Both the position numbers and the translations under genes were made by a program. Of a stretch of DNA of 35,279 nt, positions 17,073 through 25,339 are shown piece after piece (positions within the stretch are counted from its first letter, which is position 1; each line of letters opens with the position of its first letter). This DNA is from an uncultured Bacilli bacterium (GTDB taxonomy: Bacteria; Bacillota_I; Bacilli_A; RF39; UBA660). Below the pieces are notes generated by a model. That model did no database searches, was not told the DNA's origin, and saw nothing but the letters and a program-made list of their open reading frames with translations. The DNA lies in assembly GCA_944358735.1 (NCBI GenBank), contig CALVRT010000018.1:1-35279 (forward strand), read 5' to 3'.

Positions 17073-18927
17073 ATTTCGCCATTTCTAAATAAGTATTTAC
17101 CGCATAAGTCGTAATATTACTTCTATTAATAACACCGACCATTTTGCCATCTTTCATAACTGGAGCTTTTTTAAGATGTTTGCTTTCAAGTATTCGGCAT
17201 ACTTCTTCTAAATTAGTATTAATATCAATAGTAAGAACTTTCTTTTTGGCAATATCTTTAACTTTTAAATTCATTAAATCCTTAAGCTTTTCATCAAAAC
17301 CATTTTCAGTTCCTAAAAGAGCAAGTGAGTAGGCATTAACGAATAAAGGATGGGCTTTAGCTAAATAGCGCATTATATCGCCATCGCTGATGAAACCAGT
17401 TAATTTACCACTATTATTAATAACCGGTACACCGCTAATGTGTTTTTCACTAATTAGAGATAATGCCGTTAATAAATTATCATTTTCTTTAACTGTATAA
17501 ACATCTTTTTTCATAATTGATTCTAATTTTAAATCGGTCTTAATAGTAGCATTTTTTTCTAAACGTTTAACTTTTAAAGCTGTAATAAAACCGGCTAAAG
17601 CGATTACAAAAGCTACCGCTAAAGTAATGATAAAGGCAAATTCCATTGCTTCATAACTAGATGTTCCTGTGGAAATTTTAATATTTGTCATCAAAGAATA
17701 AACGCCGGTAAAGACAGAAGTTCCAATACAGCCAGCAATTTGGAAACCGGCGGTAATTAAAGTTACACCATGAGGATTTAATTCTTTAGGTAAAGCGCCA
17801 AGAGCGAAACTTTGGCTAGGTCCAATAATTAGAGACATACTACCAGCGATTGGAATATAAAGTAAAGCTATAAGAATTAAAGATTTTAAATTAATTGTTA
17901 ATATCATTATGATAATAAAGGTAAAAACTAGTAAATAACCTAAAGGAATAATAAATTTACCACCTTTATTATCATAGATTTTTCCCGCAATTGGCGCTAA
18001 AACACAAGAGACAACGATAGCTGGAAACAAGGTTAGGGAAGACGTTAGTGATGACATATTCATCGCATTTTGAATAAATAGTGGCATAATAACATTTAAA
18101 GATAAAAGAATCATCATAGCTATCATATTTAAGGCAATTCCTATTTTAAATCTTTTAACTTTTAATGGTTCAAAATTAACTAGTGGTACTTTTAAATTAT
18201 TTTGTCTTTTCGCAAAAATAATTAAACAGATAATTCCAATTATAATCGCACTAATAGCTACTAAAAGATTACCAGAGAATAAGGTTGAAATTCCATATAA
18301 AATACCAATTAAGGCTAAACTAATTAAAATGACTGATAAAATATCTAAATAGGGATTTTCCAATTTTTTATCTTTACCAATAATAATGGCACCCATAATA
18401 AATAAAATAATCATTAAAGCAGCAAAGACAAAGAATAAAATGTGCCAAGTACTTATGCTAAGTAAAACACCAGCTATAATAATACTAAATGATGGCCCTA
18501 AAGTTGTTGCTGCTCCCATTAGGCCCATATAAGAACCCATTTTTTCTTTAGGCACGACACTTAAAACCATATTCATACCAATTGGAGTAAGCATTCCTGT
18601 TCCTAGAGATTGTAAAATTCTACCACCAAGCATAACTGGGAATGATGGAGCAAAAGCGCAGACTAAACTGCCAGCAATTAAAAGGCCAACGGTAAATAAG
18701 AAAAGGGGTCTAGTGGCAAACTTGCGATATAAAAACGAGGCAATTGGAATCATAATTGCCGCCCCTAACATATAAGCGGTTGTTAGCCACTGAACTGTTG
18801 AGACTTCAACATTAAAATCTTTCATAATTGGCGTTAAAGCAATATTAAGAAACGTTTCATTAAACGTTCCTAAAAAAGCTCCAAACGCAGCAACTATTAA
18901 GATAAGTAACGGTTTTTTGTTTTTCAT
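17071..18927 (-). CDS. MFS drug:H+ antiporter (DHA2/EmrB-like) fused to a C-terminal CBS-domain pair
   Basis: 618 residues. The first ~450 form a 14-helix DHA2-type transporter: FNETFLNIALTPIMKDFNVEVSTVQWLTTAYML (helices 1-2), GGRILQSLGTGMLTPIGM (motif B/C-like region) and LMGAATTLGPSFSIIIAGVL (antiporter motif C). Residues about 466-618 are soluble: CBS1 (LESIMKKDVYTVKENDNLLTALSLI, then HISGVPVINNSGKLTGFISDGDIM), an insert of about 30 residues, and CBS2 (VKDIAKKKVLTIDINTNLEEVCRIL, then HLKKAPVMKDGKMVGVINRSNI). CBS pairs bind adenine nucleotides and gate some channels and transporters, so export may respond to AMP/ATP or a cyclic dinucleotide (inference). The start at 18927 follows AAGGAGG; an upstream ATG at 18966 lies inside the leader structure. 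A structured leader precedes it. Confidence 0.92.
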   Translation of the reverse strand: MKNKKPLLILIVAAFGAFLGTFNETFLNIALTPIMKDFNVEVSTVQWLTTAYMLGAAIMIPIASFLYRKFATRPLFLFTVGLLIAGSLVCAFAPSFPVMLGGRILQSLGTGMLTPIGMNMVLSVVPKEKMGSYMGLMGAATTLGPSFSIIIAGVLLSISTWHILFFVFAALMIILFIMGAIIIGKDKKLENPYLDILSVILISLALIGILYGISTLFSGNLLVAISAIIIGIICLIIFAKRQNNLKVPLVNFEPLKVKRFKIGIALNMIAMMILLSLNVIMPLFIQNAMNMSSLTSSLTLFPAIVVSCVLAPIAGKIYDNKGGKFIIPLGYLLVFTFIIIMILTINLKSLILIALLYIPIAGSMSLIIGPSQSFALGALPKELNPHGVTLITAGFQIAGCIGTSVFTGVYSLMTNIKISTGTSSYEAMEFAFIITLAVAFVIALAGFITALKVKRLEKNATIKTDLKLESIMKKDVYTVKENDNLLTALSLISEKHISGVPVINNSGKLTGFISDGDIMRYLAKAHPLFVNAYSLALLGTENGFDEKLKDLMNLKVKDIAKKKVLTIDINTNLEEVCRILESKHLKKAPVMKDGKMVGVINRSNITTYAVNTYLEMAK

Positions 18928-18949
18928 AAAAATTCCTCCTTCTATTTTT

Positions 18950-19031
18950 AAGCCTAAAAAAAACACATATAGTATGCATTTCCTTGCGTAATCAGATTTA
19001 CGTGGTATCCACTACATGTGTCATCAGGCTT
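18950..19031 (-). ncRNA. Putative structured cis-regulatory leader of the MFS-CBS gene
   Basis: Read on the minus strand, AAGCCT (19031-19026) pairs with AGGCTT (18955-18950). Inside, a 10-bp helix pairs 19020-19011 (CACATGTAGT) with 18973-18964 (ACTATATGTG); its only non-Watson-Crick pair is G-U on this strand but A-C on the other, so the minus-strand RNA is the one that folds. The enclosed 37 nt can form CGTAA/TTACG (hairpin 19002-18987), a GTGG/CCAC hairpin that competes with the main helix, and GCA/TGC (18987-18976). Eight T follow the long helix directly. A micro-ORF MTHVVDTT (19024-18998) runs through it without a ribosome-binding site. It resembles no riboswitch class I know; an attenuator or new riboswitch is inferred. 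Confidence 0.5.
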
Positions 19032-19091
19032 TTTGCATTAATTATTTTAGCACAATTAAAAGCTAAAAGTCAAATGAAAATTACCAAAAAC

Positions 19092-19121
19092 TTGAACAAA
19101 TTACTATAAATATGATATGAT
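19092..19121 (+). promoter_or_regulatory. yqeG-yqeH promoter
   Basis: TTGAAC (19092-19097), 18-bp spacer, TATGAT (19116-19121). AGGGAGG lies shortly before the yqeG start. Confidence 0.55.
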
Positions 19122-19147
19122 AAAGCTAGTTGTAAGGGAGGAAATGT

Positions 19148-19669
19148 ATGGAAAAGTATGTTCCAGATATTTATCAAAAAAGTATTTATACAGTTGATTA
19201 TTCAAAACTTTACAGTAATGGAATTAGATGTCTATTATTTGATTTAGATAATACCGTCGTGGCTTCTAAAGAAAGTAATCCACCAGAAAAAGCTAAAGAC
19301 TTATTTATTAGTTTAAAACAAAAGGGATTTAAAGTGATTATTTTAAGCAACAGTCCAAAATCACGGGTTAGAAAGTTTGCTGATTTTTTTGAAGTTCCTT
19401 GTTATCATTTTGCTTTAAAACCTTTAAGCTTTAAATTTAAAAAAGTTTTAAGTGATAATCATTTTTTACCAAGAGAAACGGCTATTATTGGCGACCAAAT
19501 AATGACGGATGTTTTAGGGGGCAATAAAATGGATATTACAACAATTTTAGTAAATCCTGTATCAGAAAGTGATGTTGTATTTACGAAATTTAACCGTTTC
19601 TTTGAAAAACGCAAATTAAAACAATTAGAAGAACGTGAATTATTTAGTAGAGGTAATTACTATGATTAA
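19148..19669 (+). CDS. yqeG: YqeG family HAD-IIIA phosphatase
   Basis: 173-residue HAD hydrolase. Motif I is LLFDLDNTVVA (nucleophile and acid/base Asp pair), motif II IILSNSPKSRV, then KPLSFKFKK with the motif III lysine, and IIGDQIMTDVLGGNKMDITTILVNPV as motif IV. The layout without a cap domain is that of YqeG, a phosphatidylglycerophosphate phosphatase-like family conserved in Bacillota; its physiological substrate is not certain. It overlaps yqeH by 8 nt, the same gene order as in Bacillus. Confidence 0.93.
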   Translation: MEKYVPDIYQKSIYTVDYSKLYSNGIRCLLFDLDNTVVASKESNPPEKAKDLFISLKQKGFKVIILSNSPKSRVRKFADFFEVPCYHFALKPLSFKFKKVLSDNHFLPRETAIIGDQIMTDVLGGNKMDITTILVNPVSESDVVFTKFNRFFEKRKLKQLEERELFSRGNYYD

Positions 19670-20639
19670 ATGTCTAGGGTGTGGTGCTCCTTTACAAAAT
19701 AGTGATGCTAGTAAAATTGGATATACATTAGATATGAGTAAAAAATTATGCAAACGGTGCTTTGAAATTCGCAGTTATAATGCTTATAGTAAAGTAAGTG
19801 ACGATAAAAATCACTATATAAATATTTTAAATAATATTAATAAAACTAATGATTTAGTTTTGCTAGTAATAGATTTGTTTAGTATTCATACATTAAAAGA
19901 AATAAATATTGATAATCCAGTAATTCTTGTCTTTGCGAAAAGAGATTTACTACCTAGAGGAACTGATGAACAAAGACTACTTGCGAAAATTAACGGTAAT
20001 TTAAATATAGTTGGTAAAGTGATGATTAGTAGTAAAAATAATTATCAAATGGATGAACTTTATCATTTGATTATGAAACATAAAATCAGTAATAATGTGT
20101 ATGTTATTGGCTATACAAGCACTGGTAAAAGTACTTTAATTAATAAATTTATTTATAATTATGGCAATAGAGAAACGGAAATCACTACAAGTCCATTACC
20201 GTCAACAACTTTAGATTTAATTGAGACTAAAATTAATGATGAATTAACGTTAATTGATACGCCAGGTCTTTTAGATGATGGTAGTATTATTTTGACAGCG
20301 AGTAAGGAAGAACTAAAAAAAATAATTCCTAAAAAAGAAATTAGACCAATTGTTATTCAGGTTAAATGCCCACAAACAATTATAGTCGATAATTTATTTA
20401 GAATTGATGCCTTTAGGGGTGGTAGTTTAGTTTTTTATATGGCTAATAATTTAAAAATTAATCGTTTTTATAATGAAAAAAAAGATTTAAAAAATTTAAA
20501 AAAATATCATTTCGATAATTTAAATAATGAAGATATTATTATTAAAGGTCTTGGCTTTATAAAAGCTAAAAATATTACTAATATTGATGTGTATATTTCT
20601 GAAAATATAAAAATTTTAACCGAGCAGTCACTTATGTGA
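19662..20639 (+). CDS. yqeH: Ribosome biogenesis GTPase YqeH
   Basis: Circularly permuted GTPase needed for 30S subunit assembly. An N-terminal zinc finger has Cys4, Cys7, Cys30 and Cys33 (CLGCGAPLQ, then KLCKRCF). The G motifs come in permuted order: the G4-like FAKRDLLP comes first, then G1 GYTSTGKST (P-loop) and G3 DTPGLLDD. The C-terminal part is the treble-clef-like RNA-binding region. The start is ATG 19662 (MIKCLGCG) behind AGAGGT rather than the in-frame ATG at 19635, because zinc-finger cysteines begin YqeH at this position. The product is 325 residues and ends in TGA, evidence that TGA is a stop here. Confidence 0.95.
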   Translation: MIKCLGCGAPLQNSDASKIGYTLDMSKKLCKRCFEIRSYNAYSKVSDDKNHYINILNNINKTNDLVLLVIDLFSIHTLKEINIDNPVILVFAKRDLLPRGTDEQRLLAKINGNLNIVGKVMISSKNNYQMDELYHLIMKHKISNNVYVIGYTSTGKSTLINKFIYNYGNRETEITTSPLPSTTLDLIETKINDELTLIDTPGLLDDGSIILTASKEELKKIIPKKEIRPIVIQVKCPQTIIVDNLFRIDAFRGGSLVFYMANNLKINRFYNEKKDLKNLKKYHFDNLNNEDIIIKGLGFIKAKNITNIDVYISENIKILTEQSLM

Positions 20640-20651
20640 TTGTTTTTCTTT
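20625..20651 (+). terminator. Terminator of yqeG-yqeH
   Basis: CAGTCAC / GTGATTG stem (20625-20631 with 20636-20642, one G-U), TTAT loop, then a T-rich run. It contains the yqeH stop codon. Confidence 0.65.
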
Positions 20652-20686
20652 TCACTTTGTGGTAACATTAATAATAGGGTGATGAT

Positions 20687-22459
20687 ATGCTTGGAACAAT
20701 AATTGGTTTAGAAGAAGACCAGGTTTTACTTAAACTTAATATACCGCTAAATGAATTTCAAAGTTTAATTAATTTACATGTTGTAATGGAAGACGCTGAC
20801 AAGATGATAGTTGGAGAAATAGCCGATATAAAAGAAAATATTGCCTATATTAATTTACTTGGTGAAATTAAAGATAATAAGTTTGTTTTTGGTATTATTA
20901 GAAAACCTTCATTTGGAGCAAGTGTTAAATTAGTGTCAAAAGAAAAAATTCCGATGATTATCAGTATCGACCATTATAAAGAAAATGAAGATGTTTACAT
21001 TGGTGAAAGTCCTATTTATAGTGGGGTCAAAATTGGCTTTAATATTAATGATTTCTTTGCTAATCATTTTGCAGTTTTTGGCTCAACTGGTGGTGGTAAA
21101 TCTTGGGGTGTTGCCAGACTTATCCAAAGTATTTTTGACAAACAACATTCAATTGCCTACCGGGCAAGTATCTTCATATTTGATGCTTACGGAGAATATC
21201 ATAGTGCTTTTAAAGATATAAGCAGTAAAGTACCTGAACTTTCTTTTAAAGCTTATACAACTAATACTAAATTTAGTGAAAGCGAGCTTTTAAAAATTCC
21301 ATTATGGTTACTTACAACTGATGATATTGCGTTACTTTTAAATGTTGAAAAACCAACACAACTACCAATATTAGAAAAAGCTTTAAAATTAGTTAGTGTT
21401 TTTGCGCGAAAAGAAGAGGACGTTATTAAACAAAAGAATGATATTATCGCGCGAGCTTTACTTGATATTTTAGCTAGTGGACATTCATCTTCACAAATAA
21501 GAGACCAAATATTTTCGGTGTTAACGACTTATAATACAAAAGATTTAAATTTGGAATCTACCATATATCAGCCAGGTTATGTAAGACCTCTTAAACAATG
21601 TTTAATAATTGACGCTTCTGGTAAAATAAGAGAAATTGAGCTTTTAACAAATTATATAAGAACATTTTTAGATGATAGTATTGAGCTTACAATGCCGGAT
21701 GGTACTTTTAGATATGGCCTTGATGATTTACAAACGGCTTTAGATTTCGCACTTATTTCCGAGGGCGTTTTAAACAGTGATAGGGTTTATGATGAAGCTA
21801 ATGTGCTTAAAGTAAGACTTCATGCTTTAATTAATAGTGATTATGCGGTTTATTTTGATTGTCCAGAATTTATTAGTTTAGATAATTATATTAAAAGTTT
21901 ACTATCAATAAATGGGGGCAGAAAAGCCCAAATAATTAATTTTAATATTAATTATGTTGATGATAGATTTGCTAAAACAATTACAAAAATCTATTCTAAA
22001 ATGTTATTTGAATATGCGAAAAATTTAAAACAAAGAGCGTCTCTTCCATTTCATATTATTTTGGAAGAAGCTCATAGATATGTTCAAAATGATAGTGATA
22101 TTAATATTATCGGTTATAATATTTTTGATAGAATTACCAAAGAAGGAAGAAAATATGGGGTTCTTTTAGGCCTTATTTCTCAAAGGCCTAGTGATTTATC
22201 AGAAACTTCTATTTCCCAGTGTAGTAACTTTTTAATTTATAAGATGCTACATCCAAGGGATATTAATTATATAAAAGATATGGTTCCTAATATTACTAAT
22301 GAAATAGTTAAAAGGTTAAGAGTTTTACAACCTGGTAATTGTATTGCTTTTGGTAGTGCTTTTCATGTGCCGGTGCTTGTTAAATTAGATAAACCATCAC
22401 CACCGCCATCTTCTAGTAGCTGTGATATTAGTGCTAACTGGTTTATTGATAGAAAATAA
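20687..22459 (+). CDS. HerA-family ATPase (DUF87, FtsK/HerA superfamily)
   Basis: 590 residues. The N-terminal ~90 residues fit the HAS-barrel of HerA (MLGTIIGLEEDQVLLKL, then VGEIADIKENIAYINLLGEI). The RecA-like core has Walker A FGSTGGGKSW (131-140), SIFIFDAYGEYHSAF, Walker B FHIILEEAHRYV, and a downstream ITKEGRKYGVLLGLISQRPSDL carrying the sensor and arginine finger. HerA forms hexameric DNA pumps, with the nuclease NurA in archaea and with SIR2- or DUF4297-type effectors in bacterial defence. No nuclease or effector lies beside this copy, so its partner is unknown and a housekeeping DNA-processing role is equally possible. AGGGTGAT precedes the ATG; TTGTTT-N17-TAACAT (20640-20668) is a weak possible promoter. 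Confidence 0.9.
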   Translation: MLGTIIGLEEDQVLLKLNIPLNEFQSLINLHVVMEDADKMIVGEIADIKENIAYINLLGEIKDNKFVFGIIRKPSFGASVKLVSKEKIPMIISIDHYKENEDVYIGESPIYSGVKIGFNINDFFANHFAVFGSTGGGKSWGVARLIQSIFDKQHSIAYRASIFIFDAYGEYHSAFKDISSKVPELSFKAYTTNTKFSESELLKIPLWLLTTDDIALLLNVEKPTQLPILEKALKLVSVFARKEEDVIKQKNDIIARALLDILASGHSSSQIRDQIFSVLTTYNTKDLNLESTIYQPGYVRPLKQCLIIDASGKIREIELLTNYIRTFLDDSIELTMPDGTFRYGLDDLQTALDFALISEGVLNSDRVYDEANVLKVRLHALINSDYAVYFDCPEFISLDNYIKSLLSINGGRKAQIINFNINYVDDRFAKTITKIYSKMLFEYAKNLKQRASLPFHIILEEAHRYVQNDSDINIIGYNIFDRITKEGRKYGVLLGLISQRPSDLSETSISQCSNFLIYKMLHPRDINYIKDMVPNITNEIVKRLRVLQPGNCIAFGSAFHVPVLVKLDKPSPPPSSSSCDISANWFIDRK

Positions 22460-22526
22460 TGTATAAAATTAAATATTTTGGATATATTATAAATGTGTAT
22501 CAGTTATGATACATCCTTCCCGCTAT

Positions 22527-22560
22527 ATTCTAGGACCAAAAAAAGTCCTAGAATTTTTTT
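22527..22560 (+). terminator. Strong terminator after the HerA gene
   Basis: Perfect 10-bp stem ATTCTAGGAC / GTCCTAGAAT (22527-22536 with 22545-22554), A-rich 8-nt loop, seven T. Confidence 0.92.
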
Positions 22561-22573
22561 ACCAAAAAAATTC

Positions 22574-22602
22574 TTTACTAAATTTTTGGCCTGTGATATA
22601 CT
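22574..22602 (+). promoter_or_regulatory. potABCD promoter
   Basis: TTTACT (22574-22579), 17-bp spacer, TATACT (22597-22602). The promoter before ptcA has the same two hexamers. Confidence 0.6.
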
Positions 22603-22630
22603 AAAACTAGAATAAAATAGTGGTGGTGTT

Positions 22631-23704
22631 ATGAAAAAGGTAATCGTTAAATTAGAAAATTTTAGTAAGAGTTATAACAATAAAGAAATAATTAAAGATA
22701 TTAATTTAGAAGTTTATGAAGGGGAATTTTTAACGTTATTAGGGTCTAGTGGCTGCGGGAAAACAACTATTTTAAGGTCAATTTCCGGCCTTGATTTTCC
22801 GACTAAAGGCAAAGTTTATATCGACGGGGAAGATATAACCGCTTTAGAGCCTCAAGAAAGGAAAGTAAATACCATCTTTCAAAATTATGCTTTATTTCCT
22901 TTAATGACGGTTTATGATAATATTGCTTTCGGATTAAAAATGAAAAAAGTTCCAAAAAAAGAAATCGCTATTAGAGTAAAAGAAATGATTGAACTCGTTC
23001 ATTTAGAAGGCTTTGAACAAAGTAAACCTGGTGATTTGTCAGGTGGTCAGCAACAGAGAGTATCAATTGCGAGAGCTTTAATAAATAAACCAAGAGTTTT
23101 GCTTTTAGATGAACCACTATCCGCTTTAGATCAAAAATTAAGAGGAGAGATGCAGTTAGAATTAAAAGGCTTACAAAAGAAACTTGGAATAACTTTTATT
23201 TATGTAACCCACGACCAAAATGAAGCTTTATCAATGAGTGATAGAATTGCTGTTATCCACAATAAAAAAATTTTACAAATAGATGCCCCAGCGGAAATAT
23301 ATGAACATCCGAAAAACTTATATGTGGCGAAATTTTTAGGTGATTCCAATATTTTTACAGGGATTGTTAAAGAAATAAAAGGTCAAAGTTGTATGGTTTT
23401 AACAGAAGATAAAACTCAAATATATACCAAAAATAATGAATTTAATGTTGGTGATAAAGTAAGTATTGTTATTAGACCAGAAAATATTAAAATTACGAAA
23501 TCAGAAAGACTTAAAAACTGTTTAGAAGGGGTAATTACCGATATGGTTTATGATGGCTCATTTACTAAAATAATGGTTAAAGTAAAAAAACAAATTATAA
23601 CGGTAGTTATCTTTGGTAATGATAAAAAATATGCGGAAAAAGAAAAAATATTTTTGTACTGGGATACTGAAGACCCCATTGTTTTGAGGGATGAAAATGA
23701 CTAG
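22631..23704 (+). CDS. potA: Spermidine/putrescine ABC transporter, ATP-binding protein
   Basis: ATPase that powers polyamine uptake. Walker A is GSSGCGKTT, the Q-loop lies in FQNYALFPLMTVYDNIAFGL, the ABC signature is LSGGQQQRVSIARAL, Walker B is VLLLDEPLSALD and the switch histidine sits in YVTHDQNEAL. The C-terminal third is the TOBE domain (SIVIRPENIKI). The 357 residues match PotA. It opens potABCD; potB begins inside its last codons. Confidence 0.95.
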   Translation: MKKVIVKLENFSKSYNNKEIIKDINLEVYEGEFLTLLGSSGCGKTTILRSISGLDFPTKGKVYIDGEDITALEPQERKVNTIFQNYALFPLMTVYDNIAFGLKMKKVPKKEIAIRVKEMIELVHLEGFEQSKPGDLSGGQQQRVSIARALINKPRVLLLDEPLSALDQKLRGEMQLELKGLQKKLGITFIYVTHDQNEALSMSDRIAVIHNKKILQIDAPAEIYEHPKNLYVAKFLGDSNIFTGIVKEIKGQSCMVLTEDKTQIYTKNNEFNVGDKVSIVIRPENIKITKSERLKNCLEGVITDMVYDGSFTKIMVKVKKQIITVVIFGNDKKYAEKEKIFLYWDTEDPIVLRDEND

Positions 23705-24548
23705 TAAATTACTACGTTATATATTTATTTTACCAGTTATAATTTATACGGTTTTTCTAATTGCTTTACCCCTTATTTATATATTTGTTATTAGTTTTTT
23801 TCAAAGTGATTTTTATGGTGGAATGATTGAAACCTTTACTTTAGAAAACTATGCCAGAATCTTTGATAGTGTTTATATTGGTATTTTTATTAAGTCTTTA
23901 GTAATTGCCGGGATAACAACAATAATCTGCATACTAATTTCTTATCCGTTTGTTCTCGCGGTATCTCATAAAAATAAACGGTTTCAAACTATTTTAATGA
24001 TGCTGGTAATGATTCCGTTTTTAACCAATTCCTTAATTAGGATGTATGGCTGGACCGTTTTACTTAGAGAGTCTGGAATTATTAATCAAATATTAATGTC
24101 TTTAAATATTATCAGTGAGCCTCTTTCCTTAATGTATAATAATTTAGGAATTATTATCGGGATGGTTTACACTTTGATTCCTTTTATGATCCTGCCCCTT
24201 TATAGTTCAGTGTCAACAATTGATAAATCATTATTAGAAGCGGCTAGTGATTTAGGAGCGAGTAAATGGCAAAAATTTAAAAATATAATCTTACCCCAAA
24301 CATTTCCTGGACTTTTTAATGGCGCTTTAATGGTCTTTACTCCAGCTTTAGGTTATTTCTTTATTGTTGATGTGTTAGGTGGGGGCAAGATAATGATATT
24401 AGGTAATTTAATTAAAAACCAATTTTTAACAGCTCGTAACTGGCCATTTGGAGCGGCAATTGCGGTATCACTTGTTTTAATTACAATCTTGGTAATTGTA
24501 ATTTACCGTAAATTAGGTGGGAAAATGGATAAGTTAGGTGATATGTAA
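23697..24548 (+). CDS. potB: Spermidine/putrescine ABC transporter permease PotB
   Basis: Inner-membrane permease of the polyamine importer, with six predicted transmembrane helices. The EAA loop that contacts PotA is LLEAASDLGASKWQKFKNIILPQTFPGL. The chosen start, ATG 23697 (MTSKLLRYIF), is 7 nt behind TTGAGGG; an ATG at 23691 is too close to that site. It overlaps potA by 8 nt and potC by 1 nt, so the four genes are translated as a coupled unit. The product is 283 residues. Confidence 0.93.
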   Translation: MTSKLLRYIFILPVIIYTVFLIALPLIYIFVISFFQSDFYGGMIETFTLENYARIFDSVYIGIFIKSLVIAGITTIICILISYPFVLAVSHKNKRFQTILMMLVMIPFLTNSLIRMYGWTVLLRESGIINQILMSLNIISEPLSLMYNNLGIIIGMVYTLIPFMILPLYSSVSTIDKSLLEAASDLGASKWQKFKNIILPQTFPGLFNGALMVFTPALGYFFIVDVLGGGKIMILGNLIKNQFLTARNWPFGAAIAVSLVLITILVIVIYRKLGGKMDKLGDM

Positions 24549-25339
24549 TGAAAACAAATAAAGTGTTAGATAATTTAATAATTTTCATTGTCTTCTTCTT
24601 TTTATTCCTTCCGATATGTGTCCTCATTTTATTTTCGTTTAACACGTCTTCCTTAAACATAACTTTTGAAGGCTTTACTTTATATTGGTATCAGCATTTA
24701 CTGGAAAATACAGCTTTGCTTGAAGCTTTAAAAAATACTTTATTAATTGCTGTTATTAGTACAGTTGTTTCCACGATTGTGGGCACGATATCGGCGTATG
24801 CTTTAAAAAAATATGATTTTCCTTTTAAAAATGTCATTAATGAACTTTTATATATTCCTGTCGTTATTCCGGAAATAGTTTTAGGAATTTCCTTACTTTG
24901 TATTTATACATTTATGCATTTAGAACTAGGGATGTTTACGTTAATTCTGGCCCATATTAGTTTTTCAATACCTTTTGTAATTATAAGCGTTAGAAGTGTT
25001 TTAGATAGTTTAGACCCTAATATTGAAAAAGCAGCTAGTGATTTAGGAGCGAGTAAATTAAAAACCTTTTTTTACATCGTTATTCCTTTACTTTTACCAG
25101 GTATTTTAAGTGGGGCGCAGCTCGCGTTTACTTTGTCCCTAGATGATGTGGTAATTAGTTATTTTACCGCGGGACCAGGCAGTAATACTTTACCACTTTA
25201 CGTTTATTCGGTAATTAAAACTGGAGTAACGCCTGATGTTAATGCTTTAATTACAATAATGCTTTTAGTTATCTTTATTGTTTTAACGATAGCCACCATT
25301 ATTAGTTTGCGCAAATTCAAAAAAGAGGTGCGGGGATGA
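24548..25339 (+). CDS. potC: Spermidine/putrescine ABC transporter permease PotC
   Basis: Second permease subunit, 263 residues, six predicted helices. The EAA loop is NIEKAASDLGASKLKTFFYIVIPLLLPGI, followed by AQLAFTLSLDDVVISYFTAGPGSNTLPLYVYS, typical of PotC/YdcV. The start overlaps the potB stop (TAATG), and the last codons overlap potD. Confidence 0.94.
   Translation: MKTNKVLDNLIIFIVFFFLFLPICVLILFSFNTSSLNITFEGFTLYWYQHLLENTALLEALKNTLLIAVISTVVSTIVGTISAYALKKYDFPFKNVINELLYIPVVIPEIVLGISLLCIYTFMHLELGMFTLILAHISFSIPFVIISVRSVLDSLDPNIEKAASDLGASKLKTFFYIVIPLLLPGILSGAQLAFTLSLDDVVISYFTAGPGSNTLPLYVYSVIKTGVTPDVNALITIMLLVIFIVLTIATIISLRKFKKEVRG

Noticed and set aside
18998-19031. CTGATGA on the minus strand as a hammerhead ribozyme or fluoride riboswitch core
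   Set aside because: The hammerhead GAAA and cleavage-site elements are missing, and the GGxGATGG 5' part of the fluoride class is absent upstream.
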